A stretch of 64,000 nucleotides of DNA from Sodiomyces alkalinus F11 (lineage: Eukaryota > Ascomycota > Sordariomycetes > Glomerellales > Plectosphaerellaceae), in the NCBI RefSeq assembly GCF_003711515.1, contig NW_021167080.1, positions 6,094,346-6,158,345 of the forward strand, in the 5' to 3' direction. The notes under the pieces were generated by a model. The model did not search any database, was not told the origin of the DNA, and worked only from the letters and a program-made list of their open reading frames with translations. The position numbers were made by a program, and so were the translations under genes. Below, piece by piece: positions 1 through 11,760 of this stretch (its first letter is position 1; each line of letters starts with the position of its first letter).

Positions 1-436
1 TATATGGTGATTATCGGTACCATGAGTGGAGGCCGATGATAATTATGTTTTCCGCTTGTACTGTTTTCGACTCTTCGGGCTTTATGATTGGAGAAGATGA
101 TCGCGATAACGTCCAGGCTTGTCCAATGCATAGCGATACTTCCGTAAAGTAGACGAAGGTTGACATTTGCCATTTCGCAGACTTCGAAGAGTATCGATTC
201 AGCGGTCGTTTGAAACATGATGATTGATGACTGGGCCCAACTGCAAGAAGGGGCGCCAGGCTCAGGGCTGAGCGGGGTTATATGTAAGTCGAGAGCTCCG
301 ACTGAGGTTCTGTGGCAAATCATGGTTGCTTGACCAGAATTCAGCTTTCACCCGTCGGTTGTACTGTGTGGCCAAGCCGAAGTGTAAGTCGAAAGATGTC
401 ACGCCGAAACAGGGGAGAACCACTTGGTAGTGGTTA
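1..436. other. Intergenic, 3' flank of the SWIM/RING gene
   Basis: No gene was recognised. The short open frames on both strands here lack any family resemblance. The stretch probably holds the 3' UTR of the minus-strand gene that ends at 437. Confidence 0.5.
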
Positions 437-1445
437 CTACCAGTAACCACGACGACCGTAGTGGCCGCTCCACCAGCGAGAGTAAGTACTCGTATCTGCC
501 ACTGTCAGCGCTAGCACGGTTGAAGCTCAACGTACAAACTCGACACGCACCCTGAACAGTACTTATGCCAAGTTGGTCAGCCACATTGACATAGCCTTCG
601 GCAGTGACCTTACCCTCCTTCAGGATCGTCTTGGCCGTCTCCTCGTCCTCCTGCCAGGGGCTCCGGCAAAATGGACAGGTCACTGCCTGCTTCTTGACTC
701 TAGCCCACATTTTGAAGCAGCTCTTGTGCATGTTCTGGCCGCAGGCGGCGCGGCACCAGACAACAGACTCGCTGCTCTTGGCATCGAGCTCCGTAAAGCA
801 GATGGGGCAGTCTCCTTCCACAGGCTTCCGCCGCTTGTCTACGTTTTTTTCCGGTGAGGATGCGTCCTTAGCTGGGATGGGTGCCTGGCGAAAGATCTCA
901 TGGAGTTCGTCGGTCAGGAGTGCGAGCTGATAGACATGTTCGAACTTGGCGTGAAGGACACGCGACATTACCTGAAGAGGTATTAGCAATTTGACACAAA
1001 GACAGGTAGAAAGATGCAACATACGTAGAGAATGTGTTTGCACTGGTTGCCCTTTAAGGCATGCGGGCAATTGCAGGATGGGCAATGGGATATTGTAATG
1101 GTGTAGACATTGCCAGTTGAACCCGCAAGCTCAACTCTCTCTTGCGGAACCGAGTCATCTCGATGGCGACTTATGACGTAGAATCTTCGTCGAAAAGATA
1201 TGAGAACGATCCCTAGACAGAATAAGAACTGGGGAAGTTCGGGCATACCTTTGGGTCATTGCTCGATTATATATCTCATGGAAGCTTTGGGGCGGGTTTG
1301 GTCGAAAACGGCGTTTACGTTTTTCTTCCTTTGGCAAGTTTGGTTCTGCTTTGGCCCTCTTGCGTCCATAGAGACGCGTGGTTGGTTTGGTCGGCTCTTC
1401 ATCTCCCTCATCCCACGCTCGCTTTGTTGGTTTCCGCGGCATCAT
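437..1445 (-). CDS. SWIM zinc finger plus RING finger protein (putative E3 ubiquitin ligase)
   Basis: Four exons are inferred: 1249-1445, 1025-1184, 563-971 and 437-501, giving about 276 aa. The N-terminus is basic and rich in Lys/Arg. A SWIM zinc finger (CxC...CxH) follows at C103, C105, C114 and H116. A RING finger follows with C174, C177, C192/C196, H201, C204, C218 and C221. Proteins combining SWIM and RING domains are usually ubiquitin E3 ligases; the substrate cannot be told from sequence. The start is the first of two adjacent ATGs. Intron phases join cleanly. The last junction is the least certain, because two acceptors 6 nt apart keep the same frame; the chosen one gives a Ser/Thr/Tyr/Trp-rich tail. 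The E3 function is inferred from domain content only. Confidence 0.8.
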
Positions 1446-2610
1446 GCAGGGTGTCGCCGAATATATGAACTACCTATACAAGGTTTGTGAGATTGTAGCC
1501 TCTGTTGAGACTCGAGTTCACTTGTTATCGCCTGATAAAAGGCAGAGCACGAGACGAGTGTTTGGACCTTTAATAACTGAATACGGGGTGGGTAATGCGC
1601 GCCCTTGAAGAGGAAACGCTATGCGTAAATAATCATATGCAAATGGCGAGTACCAGGTGAGGGCTCATTGACTGTGTCATTTTCAAATCTTAAACAGCAT
1701 CGCAGAATCACGTGCTTTCAGCCACTCAGGATGCACAGACGTTATCCGTCATGGTTACTCCGCATTCATACCAAGTCACGATATCCAATAGTTGTTTCGT
1801 ATCCTGTATGAAACCGTTGTGTCTTGATGTGGCAAGAAACTGTAATAGAGGGCTGGATGTAGAAGTACGGAAAGAAAATCAGCTCCAATTCCACACAGGG
1901 TTTTGCGTGGAATAAGGGAAAACCGCGATTGAGCACGTCCACAATGCACCCTTAAAAGTCAGCCTTCTCAGGCCTCGACAATCCGCGCCGAAGACATCAT
2001 CGCAAGTTACCTAGGTAGAGAGTACACGCGTTTGCTCGAACGCGTTCAGGTCATCCCAAACGGATGAAGGCTAGACATGAAATTACCAGGGAAGCGAACT
2101 CCAAACTGCCACCGTTAGAGATGGTATATTGCGCCATTTCAACCGCCAACAAACACGTCCGCGACTGGAGTCTTAGATAGCTGGATGTACGCTGCGTAGA
2201 ATTTGGGACTGGGTGGTTTGCGTCTGGAAACCTAACCCCGACGTAACCAGAGAACGGGTAATGCGTACACATATAGCTGCACTCAAGCCCAACATGCCCA
2301 TTCAAGGACATGCATGTAATCTGGTTAAGAGGGAATGCCGAAATGCCACCGGATTTTCATTCCCTATGGACGTTGCCGAAACCTCGATGCCTTTCCATGC
2401 AAGAAAATTGTCCGATTCACAGTAACACCCCATGCACGAGAAAAAGCCATTGATATCTCCCATTTTCCCCGTAGTAGAAGACAGTCGTCTCGGCTGCCGT
2501 CTATTGCAGCACGCAAGAGGGCCGAGCCGTACCTCATAAACGCTCGTACTCCTCCGCGGCATGACATATTCGCTCGTCCCACACTCGCCGTCACACACCA
2601 CCCAGGTTGC
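1446..2610. other. Intergenic, about 1.2 kb
   Basis: This separates the SWIM/RING promoter (left) from the 3' end of eL21 (right). It holds only short, overlapping open frames with no recognisable product. An ACCTAGGTAG motif near 2010 belongs to the GGTA/TACC-type motifs scattered through the window. Confidence 0.5.
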
Positions 2611-3322
2611 TTAAATTGTCGTCTCGTAAGCGAGAGGGGCGATGGTCTCGGGCACATGCTCCTTGAATGAGATGGTGTGGGCCTCGCGGGGTCCGGCAGG
2701 CTGGCGCTTGAGCAGAACGGTCTTGCCCTCGGCCTGGGCCTCCTTGCGGAGACGGGCGTTCTCCTTCACTCTCCGCAGGAAGTCGTCACGAGAGCGGGAA
2801 GGCGAAACGTGCTCGATGCGGATGTTGATGCGCTTCTCGATGTACCGGTGATTCACCTGCTTGTAGATGATGACACCGACGGCGGACTTGCTGACGTTGT
2901 AGACGACGCCGGTCTTGCCGTGGTAGACCTTGTGCGGCATGCTGTAATCCCCGCCAGTCAGTATTTCCATCCATGTGTTGTCCCGTTCTCGGTCGAGGTT
3001 GCTTCGTTGGGTTTGAGTGCCCCGCGCGAAGTTCGAATCCGATGCGCCTTACCCCTTGTGAACAGCACCATTGACCTTGATATCAACGATGTCACCGACG
3101 CTGCGGAATATGTCAGAAATTCAACCTCCTCCAGACTCGATGAATTCGATCGTACTGGTATTGTTTTAGGTAGGTGGAAAGTCGGATGTTACCGCGCTCA
3201 CGGAAGGACCTGGCAAACATGTGCTAAACGCGATTGTCAGAATTGTTGCCCAACGAGTCGCTTATTGATAGCATGGAATCACGTACCCGGGTGCCGGAAC
3301 GCAGACCCTGAGGGTGACCCAT
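2611..3322 (-). CDS. RPL21: 60S ribosomal protein eL21 (L21)
   Basis: Cytosolic large-subunit ribosomal protein. Four exons are inferred: 3287-3322, 3156-3223, 3053-3100 and 2611-2941, giving 160 aa, the normal eL21 length. Exon 1 encodes MGHPQGLRSGTR. Exon 2 gives the LSTYLKQY segment. Exon 3 gives VGDIVDIKVNGAVHKG, and the last exon begins with the family core MPHKVYHGKTGVVYNV and ends PETIAPLAYETTI. Phases agree at every junction. The gene is divergent from uS4 across 359 bp, so the two ribosomal genes probably share a promoter. The product assignment is secure; the second exon is the most diverged part. Confidence 0.95.
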
Positions 3323-3681
3323 CTTGTCGGTGTTGTGTCGTCGAAAATGTCGGTCGGTTTGGTGTTGGAGGTGCTGAAAGTCAGTCGGCGACGATACAAC
3401 AAGGCAAGACGACGTTCAAAATTTTGGGTGAGGTTCGTGGGTGTGGTAAGCTGTGGGTTTGTGCCCGCCGTACTGGAATTTGCCGAAGTTTTTCCTAGCG
3501 GACCCTGCACCTCGATTGGTGGGTAAAGCGGGTACGGACCTAGGGCTTAAGACCCAGATGGCCCGTGCACGCCCAAGCCCGAAACTTTCTTGACCACCAA
3601 CGACCTACAAGCAATTTTCCAACACTGGAATTTCCGTAGTGCACCCAACGTCAACGACATCGCGAAGATCGAGACGGCAAG
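3323..3681. promoter_or_regulatory. Shared divergent promoter of eL21 and uS4
   Basis: A 359-bp interval lies between the start codons of two divergent ribosomal protein genes, so both 5' UTRs and core promoters must fit here. No motif was assigned with confidence. Co-regulation is inferred from the arrangement. Confidence 0.6.
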
Positions 3682-4481
3682 ATGGCTCCGTAAGTTCGAC
3701 ATCAGGCTGCAATATTCTCTCACGACCAGTACGACCATGCTAATTGAATTGTGTCCAGTCCCTCCTACTCCAAGACTTCGCGTGTGCCTCGTCGCCCCTT
3801 CGAGGCGGCCCGACTGTCAGTATCTCCGGCCACTGAACAGGAGCTTGCCTCCGTTTATGTCGTTTGAGGCCCGACTGACAGAAGAACACCAGTGACTCCG
3901 AGCTGAAGCTCGTTGGCGAGTACGGTCTCCGCAACAAGCGTGAGGTCTGGCGTGTCCAGCTCACCCTCTCCAAGATTCGTCGTGCTGCTCGGTAAGCTTT
4001 GCCTGCGCTTGAAATAAAAAGCCCCTCATTGGGAATTGTATGGGCGGCGATGTACTGACAAGCCCCAAGTCAGCTTCTTACTCTCGATGAGAAGGACCCC
4101 AAGCGCCTCTTCGAGGGCAATGCCCTCATTCGACGACTGGTTCGCGTCGGCGTTCTCGACGAGTCGCGCATGAAGCTCGATTACGTTCTTGCCCTCAAGG
4201 TCGAGGACTTCCTGGAGCGCCGCCTGCAGACCCTTGTCTTCAAGCTCGGTCTCGCCAAGTCCATTCACCACGCCCGTGTCCTCATCCGCCAGCGTCACAT
4301 CCGCGTCGGCAAGCAGATCGTGAACGTTCCGTCGTTCATCGTCCGTCTCGACTCCCAGAAGCACATTGACTTCGCTCTCACCTCGCCTTTCGGTGGAGGT
4401 CGCCCCGGTCGTGTCCGCAGAAAGAAGGCCAAGGCTACCGAGGGTGGCAATGAGGAGGCTGAGGACGAGGACGAGGAGTAG
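3682..4481 (+). CDS. RPS9: 40S ribosomal protein uS4 (S9)
   Basis: Small-subunit protein that binds 18S rRNA and contributes to decoding fidelity. Exons are 3682-3689, 3759-3815, 3893-3991 and 4070-4481, giving 191 aa. The first coding exon is only 8 nt (Met-Ala-Pro), a common layout for fungal ribosomal genes. The sequence runs through the family segments [28 protein letters not shown], the S4 domain around [18 protein letters not shown] and an acidic tail. The last intron uses an AAG acceptor, needed to keep the [13 protein letters not shown] frame. The gene is convergent with SLU7, with 268 bp between stop codons. Confidence 0.95.
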
Positions 4482-4749
4482 ACGCATCATCTTCCTAAGG
4501 GTCTATGTGGTTTTAAAAAAAATTCGTGGGGCGACGGCGACTGGGAAATACCCACCATGGCACATTGGGCGGTTCGCATTTAGGGCGTTAGCCAGAGGAT
4601 AATGGCATGACCTTGATGAAACCAGAACTTGATATGTCTGCAGAAGTCGTCGGAAACGAGAGTGTAGTGTTCCCTTGTGCGTACGTGCGATGGATGTGAC
4701 GAGTATACGGGTATCATGGTGTCATATTTCCTTCCCCCTTTGCTTTATC

Positions 4750-6147
4750 TTAGTGTACCAGTTCATCTTTGCCCAAAAACTTGGCCATGGGATCCTCCGC
4801 CGCTGTCCGTTTCCTTCTGTACTCCTCCATGTCCTCTTCCGTGACCCCGCTCATCATCTCTTCTGCTGTGCGCTTCTTGACGACATTTTGCCTCGGTTTG
4901 TCTTCCTCCTTTTCAGGGATCTCCTCTGCGGCCTCCCCGTTTTCGATCAGAGCCATTCGAGTCCTCTGCCGTTCCACAGCATCCAACGCAGCCTTGCCCT
5001 CCTCTCCGGTGCAATAGCTGTTTTTGACGAGAGAATGGCAACATGCAAAACCCCATTGGAAGTCAGACCACCAACTTCCCCAAACGGAGGTGTGATTGTG
5101 AACAAAAACATCCTCAGTGTACTTGGACTTCGCTGCCGCCCTCGGTGCCCCCTTGATGAGGCCGCTCTCGTCGTACTCGACAAAATGCTCCGACTCGGTA
5201 ACCATCTGCCTGAGGTCCTCGGGCATCTTGTACAGGGAGTTGTCTCCGTACATCTCCATAAGCTTCTTTTCTTTTTCGGCGCGCTTTCGCTCTTCTTCCT
5301 CTTTTTGCTTCTTCCGGTGGAACTCGCCGGCTGTTGGATTTGCCTGCAGATGCTGGGCTGTATCTCCCTGCTTCTCTTGGGCTTCCCAGGCATACTTTTG
5401 AGCTTTCTCGAACTCGGCAGCGTCGCCCGAACCGCGCATGAATCCTTCCTCTGCGAAAAGGCTGGCTGATTTGTCGTGCGTAGCACCTGCGTCAATCAAA
5501 GACCGTGTCTTCGGGTCGTACTTTGCCGAATCCAGATCCAGGTTGAGGAGATATTTGGCGGTGTCCTCCCGTAGTCGCAACTGTCGTGTCGCTGTGCTTT
5601 GATGTTTGCTCATGTCGTTCTCTTCTGCGTACTTGTCTCCCTCATCTCGCTCCTCTTCTTCGTCGTCTCCGTTGGCAAGAGCTTTCTTTCGTAGCTCTTC
5701 CATTTGGCTGTATTCCTCAACCACATTTCGATACTCCTTCGGATCATACCCGTTCCAGCGGTCCCGCTTTGCATCCCAGCCGAGCCGGACATCTTGGAGA
5801 ACCTCGTCGGCTTGGATATCTTTTCCTGTCCACTTCGCGCCTTTCGCTCGGGGTCTACTGAGGCAGTCCTTTGCCTTATGTGTCATGGCGCCACAGTTTT
5901 CGCAAGCTCCCTTTCGGTATTTGGTTGCAGCAGGACCCGCTTTCCTACCCCGGTCGTACCATTGTGATTGCTCGGCTTTCTTTTGTATACGTTGATGTTC
6001 AAGATAGTCGCTCGGGTCTCCTTCTTCGCCAGCGTAGAACGGACGTTTACTGATGAAGGACGGAATGTAGACGTTCTCTTCTTTTGAGGCTGCGCCAGCG
6101 CTCGAGGCCGCCTTTGGGTCTGGCCTTCGCGGTGGAGGAGGCGGCAT
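4750..6147 (-). CDS. SLU7: Pre-mRNA splicing factor SLU7
   Basis: Second-step splicing factor that helps select the 3' splice site; nuclear. One uninterrupted frame of 465 aa from the ATG at 6147, which opens [15 protein letters not shown]. The frame stays open 37 codons further upstream, but that extension is not family-like. Supporting features: the [18 protein letters not shown] segment (residues about 27-44), the CCHC zinc knuckle [14 protein letters not shown] (residues 82-95), the conserved block from [12 protein letters not shown] through [11 protein letters not shown], and a charged C-terminal half ending in the [10 protein letters not shown] region. The gene is divergent from REV3 over 371 bp. 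Confidence 0.95.
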   Translation of the reverse strand: MPPPPPRRPDPKAASSAGAASKEENVYIPSFISKRPFYAGEEGDPSDYLEHQRIQKKAEQSQWYDRGRKAGPAATKYRKGACENCGAMTHKAKDCLSRPRAKGAKWTGKDIQADEVLQDVRLGWDAKRDRWNGYDPKEYRNVVEEYSQMEELRKKALANGDDEEEERDEGDKYAEENDMSKHQSTATRQLRLREDTAKYLLNLDLDSAKYDPKTRSLIDAGATHDKSASLFAEEGFMRGSGDAAEFEKAQKYAWEAQEKQGDTAQHLQANPTAGEFHRKKQKEEEERKRAEKEKKLMEMYGDNSLYKMPEDLRQMVTESEHFVEYDESGLIKGAPRAAAKSKYTEDVFVHNHTSVWGSWWSDFQWGFACCHSLVKNSYCTGEEGKAALDAVERQRTRMALIENGEAAEEIPEKEEDKPRQNVVKKRTAEEMMSGVTEEDMEEYRRKRTAAEDPMAKFLGKDELVH

Positions 6148-6518
6148 TATGAAAAGCGTGCTTGATTTTGGTGGTGAAAAGATGTATGGGATGATGACGC
6201 CTGCTTGTACATCCACGTAGAAACGTTGCTCGACTGGAGGCGATATGAGTTTGTTCATAAAACCAAGTTACGTACAGTCAGAGTTCACACATACGATTAC
6301 ATAATCCGGTTCATGACGCTTCTCGCTCACGTGATGCCGTGTTTTCAAGACGTGCCATTGTCACCAGACGGGTGGAGTGAAGTTCGATGCCGCGTCGCAG
6401 GGAACACTTCAAAACAACTCTGCTGCTCGTCACCATATGCCCCCATTTCTTGGATACTTCATGATGCGTCTCTCAGAAACCTCGAGGGTGTTTCCTCCAT
6501 GATTCTTCGGCTTCAATC
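6148..6518. promoter_or_regulatory. Divergent SLU7/REV3 promoter with TCACGTGA site
   Basis: A 371-bp interval lies between the divergent start codons. A perfect palindrome TCACGTGA sits at 6327-6334. In fungi this is the consensus for bHLH factors of the CBF1 type. The same 8-mer recurs upstream of COX6A/APN2 and CIA30 in this window. Confidence 0.5.
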
Positions 6519-9500
6519 ATGGACCTTTTCCGGGTCAGACTTAACTGCATTGACCACTATCAGGCAACCCCAACGCGCTACGATCCGCAGCTGCGCAACG
6601 ACATCCTCCCCTCTCAAGCTACTAAGGAGCCGAAGGTCCCAGTTATACGCGTGTTTGGGTCTACTGAGACTGGCCAGAAAGTATGCGCTCATATACATGG
6701 AGCTTTCCCATACTTGTATGTTGAGTATACAGGCAGCTTAGATCCCGAGGAAGGTTAGTCCTTTCATCCTTCTGCGAGACGCCGAGCATGTGCTGAAAGT
6801 ATCAGTTGGGACGTATATTTATCGTCTTCATCTGTCCATTGATCATGCGTTAGCAGTAAGCTACCGCCGCGATGAGCGATCAGGGAATGCCAAGTTCGTT
6901 GCCCGGATAACTCTTGTCAAAGGCATTCCCTTCTATGGCTTTCATGTCGGCTATAGATTCTTTCTCAAGATCTATGTATTCAACCCAATTGTCATGACGC
7001 GCCTAGCAGACTTACTGCAACAGGGTGTCATCATGCAGAGGCAGTTCCAGCCTTATGAGGCCCATCTGCAATACCTCTTGCAGTTCATGGTAGACTACAA
7101 CCTGTACGGCTGCGACTACCTCACGGCATCAAAAACTATCTTCCGAGCTCCAGTTCCTGTCTATTCCGAGCACGGAAATTCGCAGCATCTCTGGCACAAC
7201 CGGTCCATCCCTCAAACCTACGTCACTGAGGACATTAGGCTTCCTAGAGTCAGTCATTGTTCGATTGAGGTCGACATCTGCGTTAAGGATATCGTGAATC
7301 GACAAATGGTCAAGGAGCGTCACTTACACCATGACTTCATTGAAAGGCTGAGGCCTCTACCTCCGGGTCTGAAACTTGTTCACAGTATGGCCGGCCTCTG
7401 GAAAGATGAAACAAGGCGACTGAAAATGAGAATGAAGAATTTTGATCTTGGCAGTAGTCCATTTCCTGCAGAGGCACTGGTATCCATGTCCGCAGATACG
7501 CGGAATGTGTCGTCTCAGGGATGGATTCACGAAGACGAATATCGCGAAGAAGTGGAAAAGCTTTTAGCCGCGGAACGATCGGCAGATGGAAAGACCAACC
7601 CGACATTCGATACCTTTGTCCAAAAGGATCCCTTGGAGGATAACATTCAGACCGCTCTTCAGTCTGTGGAAGATCTCTACCCCGAGAATTTGTTGCCTAT
7701 GCTGGGCTTGTCACTCAGCACAGCAGCGTTGGGCCAGAACCCAGCAAGTAGCATCGAAGTCGACGAGAAGAGAATTCTTGATCAGGACGAAGGCGATATA
7801 TTCCCCGGGGACTCTGATACAGAATGGCTTCTTGATTGCAAGGCTCAGGATGGGAACTCCGGCGACGACCCTCTGGAGTCGAACAACCTCAACACGACGA
7901 AGTCAAATATCGAGACAGACCCAGGGGCTGCGAAATCCGGTGCCGCTCGTCGCACATCCGGGACCGTTGTCAACGAGGTGGACTTCAAATCTGCTGCATC
8001 GTGGTTGTCACTCGGAGGCATTTGCAGAAGCCGGCTGGTAACGGGCAAAGATCCATCGGTGCCAGCTTATGATGAGCTTCTCGCCTTTGCTCAAGAAGAG
8101 GGGCTGTTTACCAGGAACCAGGAGGAACCACAACCTGTCAGTGTGGCTAGGCCTTCGTCAAAACGGCTTGGTCCAGCTGGCACGTTAGAACCCGCAGCAA
8201 AACGCCGAAAACAGCCAGCATCAGAACGGACAGTCACAGAACATCGCTCCCAGGACGCGTTACCCATTTGTCCATTGTCGCAGTCCAGCACAAAAAGGGT
8301 AGACCCTCAAACAGCAACGAAATCCCGGGCCAGGAAAGGGGCCGCAAGAGGAGCGTCGAAGTCGAGCCAGAACAATCGGACTCTATCTTTTCCCATTGTC
8401 AAAAGCCAGGAGGAGCCACCCATAAAACGCCTTTTCGGCCACAAGGACAAGCAACAAGATTCTCAGCCGCGAGGAAACGATGTTACAACAAAAACAGTCT
8501 CTTTCAGTCTCCTTCCCATGGCGGAATCAAAGGCACCGGAGACGGATCCCACTGTGATGGGCATGCTCGCCACTCCGCTTTCGCAATCGGCGAGTGTGGA
8601 AAGTCGACTTAATCGTGCCAAGGCCAGGCTCGGAGCTTTCTCGAGTCGTAGGACTTTTCTACTCTCTGTTCTTCCTCCATCGTCCCTGGAAGTCTCATCC
8701 ACACTCAAAGATTTCAACCTCCCCGATGTCATCTCTCAAGATGCGTACTACAGCAACGAGAAAGACGTTCCTGGGAGGCCGCGCGAATACGCCGGAAGAG
8801 AGTTTCGACTGGAAAGCAAGACGATTCCGTTTTTACCACACTTTGACCCAACTGGGATGTCTACAGCCGGTAAGGGTGTGAAGAATGACTGCTATCCTCG
8901 TGTCCTGGTCGAAGGAAATACAGACGGCGGCCTACAAAATCTCTGCTCTTACCGAAGCTGGGAAATAGCCCAGCCTCCGCCTTCATTCCATGAAGTTCAG
9001 AACTGGTGGGCAAAGGAGCAACAGAAGGAGAAAGCCACCGCGGCAATCCAATCACGGCGAACGTACTTCGGCCAACGGTACTTATCGCAGATTGATGGGC
9101 CGACGCCAAAACATAAGCATGGGTTCAAGTATTCCCCAAGAAAGAAGTCGACAAGTGTCAAACACGAAGCCCAGTACATGAGTACGATGAGTATGGAGAT
9201 GCATGTGAACACTAGGGGAAAATTTGTACCCAATCCTGACCACGATGAGGTTCAGTGCATTTTCTGGTCGGTCAAGGCGGACGGTACTATCAGCACAAGC
9301 CAAGATGTGGCAGGAGGAGTTATCATTGGGGTCGTGGTCTTCTCTCCCGACGGGACTCTTGCCGAGAGAATACGACGTCAGACGTCCGCTGAGGTTATCG
9401 AGGAGACTGACGAGCTGGGCGTGATTGTCCGGATGGTAGAGATCGTCAGGACCCATGATCCCGACATTCTCACAGGATACGAGGTCCATGGCAGCTCGTG

Positions 9501-11760
9501 GGGTTACCTAATCGAGCGGGCTCGCGTCAAGTACGACTTTGATCTATGCGATGAGTTCTCCAGGGTCAGAACCGATTCGCACGGAAGGATTGGGAAGGAG
9601 AACGATCGATGGGGCTTCAACACGACGTCAACCATCCGCGTCACTGGCCGGCATATGATCAACGTCTGGAGGGCAATGCGAGGGGAACTCAATTTACTCC
9701 AATACACGATGGAGAACGTGGCATGGCATCTCCTACATAAGAGGATACCACACTACTCTTGGGAGACCCTCACGGATTGGTACAAGAACGGGCGGCACCG
9801 GGATCTCGCCAAACTAGTTCGGTACTACCTTGTCAGGACACGGCTCGACCTTGATATTCTGGAGTCGAATGAGCTGATACCAAGGACGAGTGAGCAGGCT
9901 CGGTTGCTCGGGGTAGATTTCTTTTCCGTGTTCTCTCGCGGCTCCCAGTTCAAAGTCGAGTCGATTATGTTCAGAATTGCGAAGCCCGAGAACTTCATGC
10001 TGGTGTCCCCGAGCCGGAAGCAGGTGGGCGGGCAGAACGCGCTGGAGTGTCTGCCTCTGGTGATGGAGCCGCAGAGCGATTTCTACTCCAGCCCGCTGCT
10101 TGTGCTGGATTTTCAGAGTCTGTATCCCAGCGTAATGATTGCGTACAACATCTGCTACTCGACTTTTCTGGGACGTGTCGTCAACTGGCGGGGAACAAAC
10201 AAGATGGGGTTTACTGAGTACAAGAGGCATGATCGAATCCTCGAACTGCTCAAGGACCATATCAATATCTCCCCCAACGGGATGATGTACTTGAAGGCGG
10301 AAATCCGCAAGTCTCTGCTGGCTAGGATGCTCACGGAGATCCTCGAGACTCGCGTGATGACGAAGAGCGGGATGAAAGAGGACAAAGACGACAAGGCATT
10401 GCAGCAACTACTAAATCATAGGCAACTGGCACTGAAGCTTCTGGCGAACGTCACATACGGATACACGTCGGCGTCTTTCTCGGGGCGCATGCCATGCTCG
10501 GAGATTGCGGACAGTATAGTGCAGACAGGGCGGGAAACGCTGGAGAAGGCCATAGCGTTCATACACTCCCAGGAGCGGTGGGGGGCCGAGGTTGTCTACG
10601 GCGACACGGACAGCCTGTTCGTGTACTTGAAGGGCCGTACGCGGGAACAGGCCTTCGACATTGGGCATGAGATCGCCAAGGCCATCACCGATATGAACCC
10701 ACGGCCGGTCAAGCTCAAGTTCGAAAAGGTGTACCACCCGTGCGTGTTGCTGGCCAAGAAACGTTACGTGGGTTACAAGTACGAGGGCAAGGACCAGGCG
10801 AAACCCGAGTTTGACGCAAAAGGCATTGAGACGGTCCGACGGGACGGCACGCCCGCGGAGCAGAAGATTGAAGAGAAAGCGTTGAAGCTGCTTTTCGAGA
10901 CGGCGGACCTTAGCCAGGTCAAGGAGTACTTCCAGGCGCAGTGCGACAAGATTATGCGCGGGGCCGTGTCGGTTCAAGATTTCTGCTTTGCCAAGGAGGT
11001 CAAGTTGGGGTCGTACAGCGACCGAGGCGCACCGCCGCCTGGGGCTCTCATCAGCGCGCGGCGGATGTTGGAAGACGCGCGGGCCGAGCCTCAGTACGGC
11101 GAGCGGGTTCCCTACGTGGTGGTGACGGGAGCGCCGGGGACACGGCTGATAGACCGCTGCGTGGCACCCGAGGAGTTACTCAACGACCCGCACAGCGGAC
11201 TCGACGCCGAATACTACATCTCCAAGAACCTGATTCCACCGCTGGAACGAATCTTCAACCTGGTCGGAGCCAACGTGAGGCAGTGGTACGACGAGATGCC
11301 CAAGGTGCAGCGCATCCGGCGACTGGAACACGTCGGCGGGGAAGAGGCGGGGGGCGACCAGGGATCAGGATCAGGGCCAGGACCAGGACCAGGGCCAGGG
11401 CCAGGCAAGAAGACGCTGGAGAGCTACATGAAGTCGGCATGGTGCGTGGTGTGCGAGGTCAAGATGCGGGGCACGGAGGGCGTCCTATGTTCCCGGTGCA
11501 GGGAGGACGCGGCGTCGAGCGTGCTGGCTCTGCAGGACCGGCTGCGGTGCGAAGAGCAAAAGTTGAGGGATGTAGTACAGGTCTGTCGAAGCTGCGCGGG
11601 GCTCCCGCCGCTGGACAACGTGCCGTGTGACAGCAAGGACTGCCCGGTATTCTACTCTCGGGTCAAGCAAGGGGCTCGGCTCAGGGCGAGCAAGAGCGTG
11701 TTGGAGCCGGTAATTAGGGAGTTGGGTGCAAATGCAGCGAGGGAGGCTTTGCAGTGGTAA
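6519..11760 (+). CDS. REV3: DNA polymerase zeta catalytic subunit REV3
   Basis: Family B polymerase that extends from damaged or mismatched primers in translesion synthesis; nuclear. Two exons, 6519-6753 and 6806-11760, give about 1729 aa. The N-terminal family B domain includes VIRVFGSTETGQKVCAHIHG. A long, poorly conserved, low-complexity middle follows. The exonuclease-like and polymerase domains lie in the C-terminal half: motif A DFQSLYPS with Asp about 1180, motif B KLLANVTYGYTSASFSGR, and motif C VYGDTDSLF with Asp 1345/1347. The tail has two cysteine clusters, starting about C1625 (CVVC...CSRC) and about C1672 (CRSC...CDSKDC); in this family the second holds a 4Fe-4S cluster that binds accessory subunits. 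A Gly/Pro repeat at 11366-11406 links catalytic core and tail. Confidence 0.96.

Noticed and set aside
3026..3045. tRNA B-box-like GTTCGAATCC
   Set aside because: It lies inside the third intron of eL21, and no matching acceptor stem, A box or cloverleaf could be formed.
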